Shown here: in pieces, positions 27,501 through 35,600 of the stretch
Layout: each line of letters begins with the position of its first letter
Position numbering within the stretch: position 1 is the stretch's first letter
Source: Pyxicephalus adspersus
Lineage: Eukaryota; Chordata; Amphibia; Anura; Pyxicephalidae
Direction of reading: 5' to 3'
Length of the DNA stretch: 64,000 nt
Assembly (NCBI RefSeq): GCF_032062135.1
Contig: NC_092859.1
Location: 42,050,259-42,114,258, forward strand
Notes under the pieces: generated by a model
What the model was told of the DNA's origin: nothing
What the model saw: only the letters and a program-made list of their open reading frames with translations
Database searches by the model: none
Made by a program: the position numbers and the translations under genes

Positions 27501-30500
27501 ATCTAAAAGCAGTACATTTAAAAATCCTTATTTCAAATTTTCCGCCCTGTCCCGCCTACCATCTCCATGGTCCCGCCTTCCAGCCAGGCACTCGCAAGCA
27601 GTTGCCCGGCCGGTATCTGCTTCCCCTGGAACGTGGGAATCATGTAGGACATTTAATCTCCCGGGAAACTCCACCCCGAGTGTGGCATGGGGTTACCGCT
27701 TTTGGTATGTAAAATCCACCCCGAGCCATGCTCGGGAATACTGCCAGGGAGGTTAATTGTCAGGGTTTGTACAAATATACAACTTCACTTTCCACTGGAC
27801 CACAACAATAATTGAGCTCAACTGTTCCCTACAACAATACCTGAGATCTTCTGTTCACTACAACAATAATTGCAGCTCCTGCTTATGTCTGTACTAATGT
27901 AGACACTAAGCATGCCAAGATACAGTGCCTGTATATCTATCTCCCTTATAAAGTTAGGCTACATACACACGTCAGATGATTCTCGTCCAATAATCGCCTC
28001 AGGTCTGATATCTGACGAGAATCTGGTGTGTGTATAACGCACTACGTCCATCGTTCTGACGACCGTCCTGGAGGATCCGCGGAGGAGGAACGATCATATT
28101 GTAAGAGAAGGGGAGAGAGCGCAGCGGGTTGCTGCTCCATCAGTCTCCCTTCCCTCTCCATAGAGCAGAGCTGTTGCACAGCGCTTGTTCATGCAACGTG
28201 AAAGATCCTTTCCAACGACAATTATTGGACGTGTGTACCTAGCCTTATACTTGTCTCTTATCAAGACATATCCAGGATACAGGGCTTACTCTGATCTTGC
28301 TACATTATAGCTTTTGGCTGATTAGAGTTGATTTTAACTGATGTCTGTGCAGAATGAAAAATGGAAATGATAATAGGAAACATATTTGTTCAGTTAGACA
28401 AGTGACTAAGAGAAAAAAAAAGATATTTTTTGAATACATTGCCAATAATTTTGTAGACTTGTTAAACAAATTGCTGTTGGCTATTTTTGTCTAATATGTT
28501 TTTTTCCCTAAACTTTTTATACCCACCTTGCACCATCAATTGTTTTTTTTTGTGGTGGTCACCAATTTAATGTTTTAATGTGCTGATTGTATTGTTTGAG
28601 GTTTTTTGAATATGTAATCTGGTCACATTTTACATCTCCTATTGCCTACAGCACTGAGCTCAGAGGAAACAGAATCCGCCCTTGAAGCCACTAGCTATTT
28701 TACAGAGGATGCAACTCCAGAAAGTAAGTAGAACAACTTTTGTAGTGGGTTTATGCAAAAAGTATTGTGCAGTAAGATGACCATACATTGTCTAATTGGT
28801 TTATTTGTTTCTTTGTTGTTGTCAGCACTGCGCTCAGGTAAATATTAAGATTGCTTTACATTCTATTGTGAATGTATACAATAAATATTAGTAAAAATCA
28901 AGCAAAGCTGTATAATTCTAATAATGTAGTGGAGATTTTTATCCATACAGATACACTTTAGTTTTTTATGGCCCTGTCATGAGCCTTTAGGGTCATTATA
29001 TTAATGTGTTTTTTTGCCCTACTACTTTCTGTTCCTACTTTAGCAAAATGAATTGATTGTTAATTGTCTGTCCCGGTGTTTGTTTTGTGTTTGTCAAAGA
29101 TGTCCGTGAAAGTTTTGTTTATCCAGTTCATGGTACATAGAGTAGTAATTATTCTTGTTAAACTGGACTTATTCTTGTAATGTGGATGTTTCACAGATTG
29201 CCACTTTTTTGGTTCCAGGAAAATACTCCACATAGTTAGAATGAACCCTTAAATCTTATAACAATGGAATGTGTTGAGGAAAGCCAAGAACAGGATTTGA
29301 GGTGTAAAAGTTGTGGAACCACCATGATCTAGCTACATAATCTTGGTGTGAAGAAGTATGCATTGGTGTTAGTCCCTGAATTACTATAAATTGCTGCTTA
29401 GTGAAGGGGTAGATATGTTAAAATGACATTATTTATGCAGCATGGTGGCTCAGAGGTTAGTACTCTAGCCTTTGCAGTGCTGGGTCCCAGGTTCGCATCT
29501 TGGCCAGGACACTATCTGTATGAAGCTTGCAGGTTCTCCCCGTGTTTGCGTGGGTTTCCTCCGGGTATACACCTCCCACATAACAGAGCCCTTTTGGGTT
29601 GTATTATAATTATATTATAATTGTGTAATAATAATAATGTCACCATCCCCCACCACTGTTGAGTGATGGTTGTTTCACCTTGACCTAGGTGGCACCTTTC
29701 ACATGTCTTGCAAACCAGTTGTACTCTTTGTCCAAAATGTACAAGACGGAAGGTGAATCCTCTATCCTTACCACGTAACTTTAGTCAGCACCTAAAAAGA
29801 ACCCTAAAATCTCCCTCCCCAACTCCTGTGTAGTGTGCTTTTGTATACTGTGTGATCCCTCTGTGAATCCAAAGTCTCTTCCAGTCTCTGTGGCCAGTGA
29901 TCATTTATAGGCAGGGGTGTGTCAGTGTAGAAAACACATCTCTGTTTATTTCATAATCTCTTCACTTCTCTCACGGTTCAGTACAGTCATCCTGCTTATT
30001 TCGTATTCTGGAGGCATGCTGTACAATATAGTGTGGGCAAACCTTTATCTATCCCAATCAATGTAATCAGAACAATTTAATCTTGCTCCATACCTCCCAT
30101 CTGTGCTGAGATTGCCTCGGAAAACTTAACTTTTGTTATTGGTTCAGCTTTGCCACTGACACAGCATAATAAAGCACAAACCTTAGCTCCTTTTGGCTTT
30201 TGTCTGTGCTTCTGCAGTCACCTATTTGGAAATTCATTAAAGTATGTTTTGCATGTGTGACATAAACACTATGACCACATAATAGCAAACTTCAAACAGG
30301 ATTTTTCTGCACACAGAGCTGCCTTTGGCTATGTACACTCGTGCAATAATTATCGTTGGAAAGACTGCACGATGCATGAATGAGTGCTGTACATACAGCA
30401 ATGTTCTGCTTTATGGAGAGAGGAGGGGGAAAACGACGGAGCTGCACCCCGCTGCCCTCCCTTCCCTTCACTTCCATTACGATGGTTCGTCGTCTATCAT

Positions 30501-33500
30501 CCGTAGATCCCCCTGGACAGTCATTCAGACGATAGACAACGAGCGCTGTACACACGCCATATTCATGTATGATATCGGCCCTGAGCTGATTATCGGACGA
30601 GAACAATTGCAAGTGTGTACGTAGCCTTACACACATACTGTATCAGCACATTGCATGCAGACCACTCCAGGAAATGCCACATGTGAAGCTGAGACCAATT
30701 GACTGACAGGACGGAAAGCTAAAAACTGGAAGTGAATGGCCAAGACAACACAGATGGAGAGGAGTGGGTTGGATGATCTTGCAATGTGAATGAGACAGCT
30801 GAGGTGGACACAAGATACCTATTGCAGTTTCTAATGCTCTTTTTGTGGAAGTTGCAGTGTGCAGGAAAATGAGACTAATTGGTTTCAGCACAGGAGAGGG
30901 CTATCTACAAGTGTGCAACAGGAAAATGCTGGAGTTACCCCAATAAAAACGATTAACGAAAATGCTGAATTTTAAAGCTAAAGAAAACCCGCTCAACATT
31001 GACCTCCTGTATTAGACCAATCATTTGTTGAGAATTTGTTTTGTCTCCCCGATGTACAGATCTGCATTTCTTGCTTCAGTGCACTGACTACCAAGTTACT
31101 TTCCTAGTTTTTGGTTGTTAGATCCTTTGAATGTACAAGCTTTTGTCTTTGCATCTTCCTGGGGTTGAAAAAGTATCATGTTTGTTAAAGATCCTTTTCC
31201 TTACACTCCAGCTACATACATGATGACTAAATTACTTTGTGTTCTGCTTTTCCCTTGGTCCACTGTTTTGCTTGGCTGCTTAGATGTTTTGATGAAAGCC
31301 TAATAAGCCGAGTAATTCAAAACCTTTCAAAACACTCTAATAACACCAGTTTTTGTTGCAGTGGGTGGTAAGTGAGTCAAGAAGCAGATACTGGTCCGTA
31401 TGCTTGGGTTTCCTGTAAACCGCAATGTCACCTTCTTTTTGACATACAATAGACAGTCTTATTCGGACTTATTCTGGTTCTTCCCATGAAAATCTGTTGT
31501 TTTTGTCTACTGAGTTTGTGTTTCGTAAGAGCTTGTATTACTTGACCTCCGTATCTTCTACATACCATACAACAATGTCTTACTGGTATTCCACTAAGAG
31601 TTCAAGGCTCTTTTCTCCACTTCCTACATGGCTACTGTGGGAGAGGTTTGTGATTCCATAGCACAGCCATGTTTCTGTCTGTAGAAGGTATTCTGGTACT
31701 TGAATAAGGTGCTTTTGGGACAGAAATCTAGTAAGAAACATACTTGCTCTGGCTTTTGTTCTGTTTGACAAGAGACATATCTTTATTCAGATATTTCCTT
31801 AAAGTCTCTATAGCTTCACTAGTTTTTGTACAAATGAAAAGGGATGTGCTAGAGCTACTGGGGAATGTATATTTTCAGCTGAAATCACAAAGGTCAGCCT
31901 TTGTGAGATTGTCGAATGACATTGCATTTTACCTACTGTTAGATTTATCTGTAAATCCATTTATTGTTTTACATTGTACAAATGTGGATCAACTGTGGTG
32001 ATTCTTTGTGATCCCTTAGATTAGCAGTGTTTTGGTAGTCTGACAGCCCGGTGTAGAGCTTTGAGAGAATTCCAAACAGATTTGGTTAAGTGCAACCATA
32101 TTATTTAGGTTAATTAAACATGGCTTGACTGTTTTAGACCAGATTTTCATGTTGTGAAAGCATTTTGGCATTGTAAATATTAATAAACCTATTCCGTATG
32201 TAAGTGATAATGACCGTTCCAGAAACCAAGTGTACCTGACCTGGCATAAAAAGTGTTTAAGGTAATACCAGGTTTGATGTACTGATCTAATTTTTGACTT
32301 GAGGGCAAGACTGAGGCCTGGTGCATAACCTGGACCCTGGGAGGCACAGAGGGAACGGCTTAAAACAAAAATAGCTGCTGTTAGGCACATCATTAGTGTT
32401 ACCTTAGGCACTTTTTTAGGACATGTTAGGTCCATTCTAACAGAGGTTACCCTTATTTGATTCTCCCATTTTTTTTTTTTTTTATCTTCTTCGCTTTCTA
32501 TTTTTCTCTCTTGTCCTCCTGCCTCCCTGAACTTTGTCCCCTCTCTTTCTGACTGCAGTATCTCCTTTTCTCTCCGAACTGGACCTAATTCTGCAGAGTG
32601 AGTTCCCAGGTTAGTTGTTTCATTTGTGTGGGAACAGACCGAAGTGTGTAAAGTAGCCATTGTATCGTCATGCAGGTTCAGGTGTCTTGATTGTTTTTAA
32701 ACATGTAGATCACTTTTAGACACCTAGATTTTTCCATCTTTTATTTATTAACCAGTGTAGATTATGAAATAATTTAGTAGCACTACCTAGCTAGTTTGGT
32801 GTGGTAATAGTTGTTTCCAACCCATGGTAAATGTAGCTATTTTGTATGCTAATAATTCTACATAAAAATTATAAATGATCACCACCATAAAAATCAAACA
32901 AAAGAAAAGTGCCATTCAAGAGAATTGAAGACATGTTTATGAAGATGTTTAGCATGCAAAATTCTAAATAAATAAAAAGATCCTTTTAATTTTTAATTTT
33001 GTATTCCAAATTTATTTTTACAGATTCAGAAGGACAGGGCAATGGATCTACACCTGAAAATGGAGACTCTCAAGATAAAAAAGGTATCTATACAATTTTA
33101 TATGGGTTCTGTGTTTCCTTTTTTTTGTCTTTCATTCAAGTCAAAATGGTTACTTTATTTTTTGTCCAATTATTCTAAATGCGTATTGGTAATAAAAACA
33201 TATGGTATATAGGACTAAAGTAATGGGGCACCAGTCAGCCATAAGAAGCTCTGTGTAACGTATGGGAGGTTGGTACAAAAAAGCCATTACTGAAAGAGAA
33301 CCATATCAAAGCATGTCCGGAGTCTACCATGCTAATATGGTCCAGATAGGGATGTGTAGGAAAAGGTTAAGTAGTCTGATGAGACTAAGAAAAAGCTTCA
33401 GTGGTCATTGCACAAATCTCTTTTTATCTGCACGTGCAGTGGATTAAAGTGAAGCATGGAGGTGGTAGGCAGTATACCTTGATGCTAAATAGGGTGTTGT

Positions 33501-35600
33501 TAGTTTCAGTTTTACAGGGTAATACTACGTGAAAAATTCTAATATGCACTAAAACAAAAAACCTGAGCAAAACTTTATCCTTAACTGGGACTTTGATCCT
33601 AAAGATCGGGCCAGAAATTGAAGTGGCTCATAAACAAAAGGTGAATGTCCCGTAGTGGATCTGTGGAGTGGAGCTCCAAGTTACTCTAACTAAGATTCTG
33701 TTGTGTTATGTGAAATAGGCAGTTGTGTCATACTGCTGCCTGAACAGCCTGGAGCAAAGTAATGGGTTTAAATGGTTCTGTGTGCAAAGCTGGTTTGTAG
33801 TCATGGCAAAAAAGATAAAGTAGGACTGTTGTAGATTTCAAAAAGTAAAAGCCCTTGCCAAAAGCAAGCACAATAGGATATTTGCTGTTACCTTTTATTA
33901 GCCAGCCACCCCTTTTTTGTATGTCTTATGGTATCATACTGAAAAGCTTTTAGGAACCTTAGGTGCCTTTAATGTATTATGACCATACATAAAACATACT
34001 TGGGCCTTTCTTACATTTTAATGATCAACTAGGAATGCCCCTGTCTCCTTGTAGGGTCTTCCTTATAGGATACAATATATTGTATATGATTCATCCTGCA
34101 TGTTTTCCCTTCCAATATTTTGGTTAAACCAGCTCTGTAATGCTCAGCTTTTGTCATGGTTGCTGCTCTGGCTCTGCTATTTTTACTAAAGATCTATCAC
34201 TTTGATGTGTGGCCAAATGAAGCCATTAGTGATGAATGAGATAGGGTGATGCCAGAGCCATAACCAGTTATGTTGGGTACAATTCAGAGCAGGCCTATGT
34301 TTCTGTGTTCCCAGATGCTCTGTATTAGATCCGGGGATATGAAATCATTTTACATCTGTTCTAATTCACTAATAATTTCTATGTTCCAGAAGAGAAAACA
34401 AATAATGCTTCTGACTACAAGTATTACCTGCGGATGTGGGCCAGTGAGAAGGAGCAGAAGAAAGAGACCATTAAGGATATGCCTAAGATGAATCAGGTGA
34501 AAAAATATTTGCATTGGTCAACTGGAAGCCTGAGATATAAGAAACATGGAGCCTACCACAGCTGACCCGTCTTCTGAAAATGCTAATTCAGTTATTTTCT
34601 GTATTTTAAATCACTAATATATAGATATAAAGGTCATTTTAGAGTTTTGGGTCTGAGTGGTAAAGGCATTGGGTCCTTATAAACAATAGTCATTTCATAA
34701 ATCTAAATTGCACGTGTTATTTAGCATAATATTTTTTCAAATAAGATGTAATTTAAATATGCAAATCAATCCATAAGTGTGTTTGTTAAAATTTACTTAG
34801 GGTCATGAAAAAAGAGAAATTTGCATTCAATTAGTTCTTTGCAGAATTAAAATGTATATCTTTTCGAAATATCCTGTTTCTAACCACATATATTGCTTTC
34901 TTATACAAAGGAACAATTTATCGAGCTATGCAAGACTTTCTACAACATGTTTAGCGAGGATCCAGTTGAACAAGAACTCTACCATGCAATAGCAACAGTT
35001 GCCAGTCTCCTGCTACGTATTGGCGAGGTGGGGAAGAAATTCACCAATCCTCCCTTGAGGAATTCTGAGGACACGAAAGCAAAGGTCTCCAGGGAGCCCT
35101 CAAGTGAAGAGGAGGAGCAGAATTCCGGCCTGGAGAACAGTCAGCCAAGGGCTAGTGAATCCACTGGAGCCATCCCAGTTCCTGGCAAGTCTCAGGCTGG
35201 ACATATGAAAGAGGAATTTCAGAAACTGAGAATTGAAAGTAGTAATCCGGAAAGAAGCAGCCCACCCACTCAGCCAACCTCTGATGACGAAACCAAGGAT
35301 GACACGTCAGTCTCATCCTACTCTATGGTGAGTGCGGGTTCCCTTCAGTGTGAGGATATTGCAGACGACACAGTACTAGTTGGGTGTGAAGCTGGCAACA
35401 TGACCCCCAAATACGGCAGCACCATTGATGCTGAATGGTCTATCTCTTTCGAACAGATTCTGGCTTCTATGCTCACCGAGCCAGCTTTAGTCAGCTACTT
35501 TGAAAAGAAAGTGGACATTGTTCAGAAAATGAAGCAGAAGAAAGTTGAAAGACAAATCAGTTCCTCAAGTGAGCATGAACTCTCTTCTGTCTCAGGATGA
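3398..35600 (+). CDS. tbc1d9b: TBC1 domain family member 9B, 5' exon missing
   Basis: A GTPase-activating protein for Rab GTPases on endosomal and autophagic membranes (family knowledge). Exons read from conserved protein and GT-AG sites: 3398-3508, 6075-6193, 9248-9476, 9981-10239, 16271-16478, 18658-18888, 19421-19564, 19830-19980, 21001-21215, 21709-21826, 22644-22929, 23923-24052, 24152-24250, 24357-24425, 25596-25836, 27251-27316, 28652-28723, 32559-32609, 33024-33083, 34390-34496, 34911-35600. Phases match at every junction and give about 1,218 residues; human TBC1D9B has 1,250, so about 40 N-terminal residues lie left of the window. Order: two GRAM domains, TBC, EF-hand, acidic linker, conserved C-terminus. 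Paralogue TBC1D9 was considered; the linker (SPFLSELDL) and the sqstm1 and mrnip neighbours favour 9B. No frameshift was seen. Confidence 0.95.
5376..5885 (+). mobile_element. 5'-truncated L1/Tx1-type LINE insertion
   Basis: The insertion carries about 55 codons resembling the C-terminus of an L1/Tx1-clade ORF2 ([20 protein letters not shown], then [10 protein letters not shown]), then a 3' UTR and an A-rich tail ending TAATAAAAAAA. It is flanked by an 18-bp direct repeat, aaaatactgaatatgctt, at 5358-5375 and 5886-5903. That is the expected target-site duplication of target-primed reverse transcription. The perfect flanks suggest a fairly recent event. It lies in tbc1d9b intron 2. Confidence 0.75.
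6075..6193 (+). CDS. tbc1d9b: tbc1d9b exon 3
   Basis: Acceptor TTTTTCCAG and donor GTAAGG bracket [20 protein letters not shown] through FVKGKIH. This is the helical segment before the first GRAM domain and is very close to human. It ends in phase 0. Confidence 0.95.
7341..7503 (+). mobile_element. hAT non-autonomous element (MITE)
   Basis: Termini CAGCGGTTGCCAACC and GGTTGACAACCACTG are inverted repeats of the hAT CAG...CTG type. They are flanked by CACTATAA and CACTATAG, an 8-bp target duplication with one difference. There is no coding capacity. It lies in tbc1d9b intron 3. Confidence 0.8.
7648..7671. repeat. (GGA)n short tandem repeat
   Basis: About seven GGA or GAG triplets in intron 3. 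Confidence 0.85.
8421..8760 (+). repeat. Dispersed repeat with TTAAAGTGGAACTAAACT terminus
   Basis: The left end TTAAAGTGGAACTAAACT matches the inverted right end of the repeat at about 20690-20941 (AGTTTAGTTCCTCTTTAA). This suggests a family of DNA elements with these terminal repeats. The body contains the strong palindrome at 8555-8625. Its right boundary is unclear. Confidence 0.5.
8555..8625. repeat. 28-bp inverted repeat (hairpin) in tbc1d9b intron 3
   Basis: Arms 8555-8582 and 8598-8625 are complementary with one mismatch around a 15-nt loop. They sit inside the dispersed repeat at 8421-8760. Confidence 0.85.
9248..10239 (+). CDS. tbc1d9b: tbc1d9b exons 4-5, first GRAM domain
   Basis: Exon 4 (9248-9476) encodes [20 protein letters not shown] through YSFLLGKE. 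Exon 5 (9981-10239) encodes [20 protein letters not shown] through KNISALKR. Together they cover the first GRAM domain, a PH-like lipid- or protein-binding fold, at about residues 100-200 of the visible protein. The intervening 504 bp is intron. An open frame runs from 9962, but its upstream Met is intronic. Confidence 0.93.
10460..11021 (-). repeat. TTAA-type piggyBac-like MITE, reverse orientation
   Basis: The right end reads CCGCCAAGGAGG followed by TTAA at 11022-11025, the reverse complement of the family head. The internal palindrome (GAGTGTGGCTCGGGG ... CCCCGAGCCACACTCGGGG) is at about 10473-10528. The left terminus has diverged, so 10460 is approximate. Confidence 0.6.
12148..12400 (+). 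repeat. Harbinger-like MITE, right end degraded
   Basis: The head GGCTAGGTACACATGTGCAA follows a TTA. The body shares GACGACCGATCATA and GAGCAGGACGGGGCTG blocks with the copies at 27957-28244 and 30327-30626. Open frames across it are not genes. Confidence 0.55.
12653..14056 (+). mobile_element. Tc1/mariner-like element with about 150-bp inverted repeats, nested in the hAT
   Basis: The left end TAGGGTTTTTCATTTTATC and the reverse complement of the right end CAGGGTTTCTCATTTTATTT align over about 150-160 bp (12653-12813 against 13906-14056). They share blocks such as TTTTGCATT, TTTATTATAAAATTAAATAT and TTTTTACCATAAAAG. A TA dinucleotide flanks both sides (12651-12652, 14057-14058). A partial DD34E transposase lies within. 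The segment at about 12967-13150 contains a fragment related to the palindromic repeat at 63571-63665. Confidence 0.85.
13230..13895 (+). pseudogene. Tc1-like DD34E transposase, N-terminus missing
   Basis: The frame is open from 13230 to a TAA, about 221 codons. It begins within the inter-domain region ([16 protein letters not shown]). The catalytic triad is visible: YFLDEISF (first Asp), [10 protein letters not shown] (second Asp), and [18 protein letters not shown] (Glu). There are 34 residues between the second Asp and the Glu. The paired helix-turn-helix DNA-binding region that should precede it is absent or scrambled. The catalytic half therefore survives, but the protein should not bind its ends. 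A Met at 13404 is internal and is not the true start. Confidence 0.85.
14450..15711 (-). pseudogene. hAT transposase, broken by stops and frameshifts
   Basis: Reading leftward from 15711, the first block has [12 protein letters not shown], the conserved RNase-H Asp motif of hAT transposases. The second block (15350-14925) has the central helical region ([20 protein letters not shown]). A third follows (14917-14705). The last, near 14590-14450, has the dimerisation signature [14 protein letters not shown] followed by a stop and [14 protein letters not shown]. In-frame stops and phase changes separate the blocks, so the gene is dead. The N-terminal zinc-finger region was not identified. Confidence 0.82.
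16271..18888 (+). CDS. tbc1d9b: tbc1d9b exons 6-7, second GRAM domain
   Basis: Exon 6 (16271-16478) encodes [20 protein letters not shown] through HLIIPLRE. Exon 7 (18658-18888) encodes [20 protein letters not shown] through [11 protein letters not shown], then a variable tail. Together they form the second GRAM domain, very close to human over its whole length. After QKTS the sequence diverges from human, as expected for the Ser-rich linker before TBC. Confidence 0.94.
16490..16980 (+). repeat. Probable dispersed repeat in tbc1d9b intron 6
   Basis: The stretch contains AATGTGGAATCGGCTCCCTC and GATCCAGGGAACATCCGATT, wording I associate with a widespread amphibian interspersed repeat. Only one copy lies in this window, so the class cannot be shown here. 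Confidence 0.35.
19421..19564 (+). CDS. tbc1d9b: tbc1d9b exon 8, inter-domain linker
   Basis: It encodes a low-conservation linker ending in [20 protein letters not shown], which aligns with the human SQGLLKLFQKNSPMEDLG segment just before the TBC domain. Phase 0 on both sides, acceptor CCTGACAG, donor GTAATG. Confidence 0.9.
19830..22929 (+). CDS. tbc1d9b: tbc1d9b exons 9-12, Rab-GAP TBC domain
   Basis: Exons 19830-19980, 21001-21215, 21709-21826 and 22644-22929. The catalytic arginine finger is present in [11 protein letters not shown] (Arg codon 19953-19955). The glutamine finger is present in IGYCQAMN, with YCQ at 21207-21215 at the end of exon 10. Other TBC blocks visible are [49 protein letters not shown] and [19 protein letters not shown]. 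With both fingers retained the domain should be an active GAP; which Rab it serves cannot be read from sequence. Confidence 0.95.
20690..20941 (-). repeat. Dispersed repeat ending AGTTTAGTTCCTCTTTAA
   Basis: Inverted relative to the copy at 8421. The open frames here (20603-20930) belong to the repeat, not a gene. A further fragment with related GC-rich core lies near 47800-48080. Confidence 0.5.
22125..22232. repeat. Perfect 34-bp hairpin plus a competing 26-nt inverted pair, tbc1d9b intron 11
   Basis: Arms 22157-22190 and 22199-22232 are exact reverse complements around an 8-nt loop (ccagaatg). In addition, 22125-22150 and 22182-22207 are exact reverse complements of each other, and each can also fold on itself. 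The RNA could therefore take mutually exclusive folds. No element termini were recognised. Confidence 0.9.
22418..22560 (+). mobile_element. hAT MITE fragment
   Basis: It starts CAGTAGTCGCCAACC, the hAT terminal motif also seen inverted at 55568. The right terminus was not found. Confidence 0.5.
23125..23765 (-). repeat. Possible reverse-oriented LINE 3' end in tbc1d9b intron 12
   Basis: The plus strand starts with TTTTTCAAAAAAGTTTATTAG and runs through AT-rich then protein-like sequence, as reverse-strand LINE ends do. Reverse translation gives only short blocks and no motif I can name, so the class is a guess. Confidence 0.3.
23923..24425 (+). CDS. tbc1d9b: tbc1d9b exons 13-15
   Basis: Exons 23923-24052 ([20 protein letters not shown]...), 24152-24250 ([20 protein letters not shown]...) and 24357-24425 ([19 protein letters not shown]...). 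They cover the conserved helical stretch between TBC and EF-hand. All splice sites are GT-AG and phases agree. Confidence 0.94.
25596..25836 (+). CDS. tbc1d9b: tbc1d9b exon 16, EF-hand
   Basis: It encodes [20 protein letters not shown] through NFKEFVTGL. The EF-hand loop is at 25785-25820 ([12 protein letters not shown]), with Asp, Asn and Asp at positions 1, 3 and 5 and Glu at 12, so calcium binding is plausible. It ends in phase 1 and joins exon 17 (27251-27316, [20 protein letters not shown]). Confidence 0.94.
26724..27043 (+). mobile_element. hAT MITE with perfect target duplication
   Basis: A 320-bp element starting CAGAGACGGC and ending TTTGCCGACCCCTG. CCTTAGGC occurs on both sides (26716-26723 and 27044-27051). 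It lies in tbc1d9b intron 16. Confidence 0.85.
27461..27752 (+). mobile_element. TTAA-flanked piggyBac-like MITE, complete copy
   Basis: TTAA stands on both sides (27457-27460, 27753-27756). The head has CCCTGGTGGTATGATTAATG and the tail CTGCCAGGGAGG. Internal palindrome at about 27675-27735 (GAGTGTGGCATGGGGTTACC ... CCCCGAGCCATGCTCGGG). This 292-bp copy defines the family ends. Confidence 0.7.
27957..28244 (+). mobile_element. Harbinger-like MITE with TTA target duplication
   Basis: Termini GGCTACATACACACG and CGTGTGTACCTAGCC are inverted repeats. TTA flanks both sides (27954-27956, 28245-28247), as for PIF/Harbinger elements. It is 288 bp and has no transposase. Confidence 0.7.
28652..28723 (+). 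CDS. tbc1d9b: tbc1d9b exon 18
   Basis: It encodes [20 protein letters not shown] and continues into ATPE, aligning with human PPALSPEEAESALEAAHYFTED. Donor GTAAGT. Confidence 0.92.
28826..28837 (+). CDS. tbc1d9b: Candidate 12-nt microexon of tbc1d9b
   Basis: A polypyrimidine tract and TTGTTGTCAG precede CACTGCGCTCAG, followed by donor GTAAAT. The length is a multiple of three and fits phase 1 to phase 1, adding Thr-Leu-Arg-Ser before the next exon. Splice sites alone support it. Confidence 0.35.
29437..29640 (+). repeat. tRNA-derived SINE, internally deleted
   Basis: Same head as 1429 (GCAGCATGGTGGCTCAGAGG, B-box-like GGTTCGCATC), then the body is lost and an (ATA)n tail remains. Confidence 0.75.
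30327..30626 (-). mobile_element. Harbinger-like MITE, reverse orientation
   Basis: Ends GGCTATGTACACTCGTGC and GTGTGTACGTAGCC, followed by TTA. The body is the reverse complement of the copy at 27957. The 99-114 residue open frames on both strands here are element sequence. Confidence 0.65.
32559..32609 (+). CDS. tbc1d9b: tbc1d9b cassette exon of 51 nt
   Basis: Acceptor TGACTGCAG and donor GTTAGT flank exactly 17 codons, [16 protein letters not shown] plus a split codon. They align with human ASPLASDLDLFLPWEAQ, a 17-residue segment that I recall as absent from one human TBC1D9B isoform. Phase 1 on both sides, so skipping keeps the frame. Confidence 0.85.
33024..34496 (+). CDS. tbc1d9b: tbc1d9b exons 20-21, acidic linker
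   Basis: Exon 33024-33083 encodes [20 protein letters not shown], a poorly conserved acidic linker. Exon 34390-34496 encodes [20 protein letters not shown] through IKDMPKMNQ, highly conserved with human (YLRMWAKEKEAQKETIKD). Phases agree. Confidence 0.9.
34911..35600 (+). CDS. tbc1d9b: tbc1d9b last coding exon
   Basis: It starts [20 protein letters not shown] after acceptor ATACAAAG and ends ...VSG with TGA at 35598-35600. There is a conserved start, a variable Ser/Glu-rich middle, then conserved blocks [33 protein letters not shown] and [18 protein letters not shown]. The upstream Met at 34893 is intronic. The human C-terminus ends likewise in VSG. Confidence 0.95.
   Translation, partial: EQFIELCKTFYNMFSEDPVEQELYHAIATVASLLLRIGEVGKKFTNPPLRNSEDTKAKVSREPSSEEEEQNSGLENSQPRASESTGAIPVPGKSQAGHMKEEFQKLRIESSNPERSSPPTQPTSDDETKDDTSVSSYSMVSAGSLQCEDIADDTVLVGCEAGNMTPKYGSTIDAEWSISFEQILASMLTEPALVSYFEKKVDIVQKMKQKKVERQISSSSEHELSSVSG

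Noticed and set aside
30292..30636. Overlapping 99- and 114-codon frames on both strands
   Set aside because: They fall exactly within a Harbinger-like MITE; homologous frames appear in its other copies.
32016..32660. Longest open frame in the window (214 codons, minus strand)
   Set aside because: It lies antisense to the tbc1d9b cassette exon and its intron, is Lys/Glu-run rich from a poly-T tract, shows no family motif, and has no gene structure around it.
34893..34910. Met at 34893 as a start for the tbc1d9b terminal frame
   Set aside because: It lies upstream of the acceptor at 34910; the conserved protein begins at EQFIELCK after the splice.
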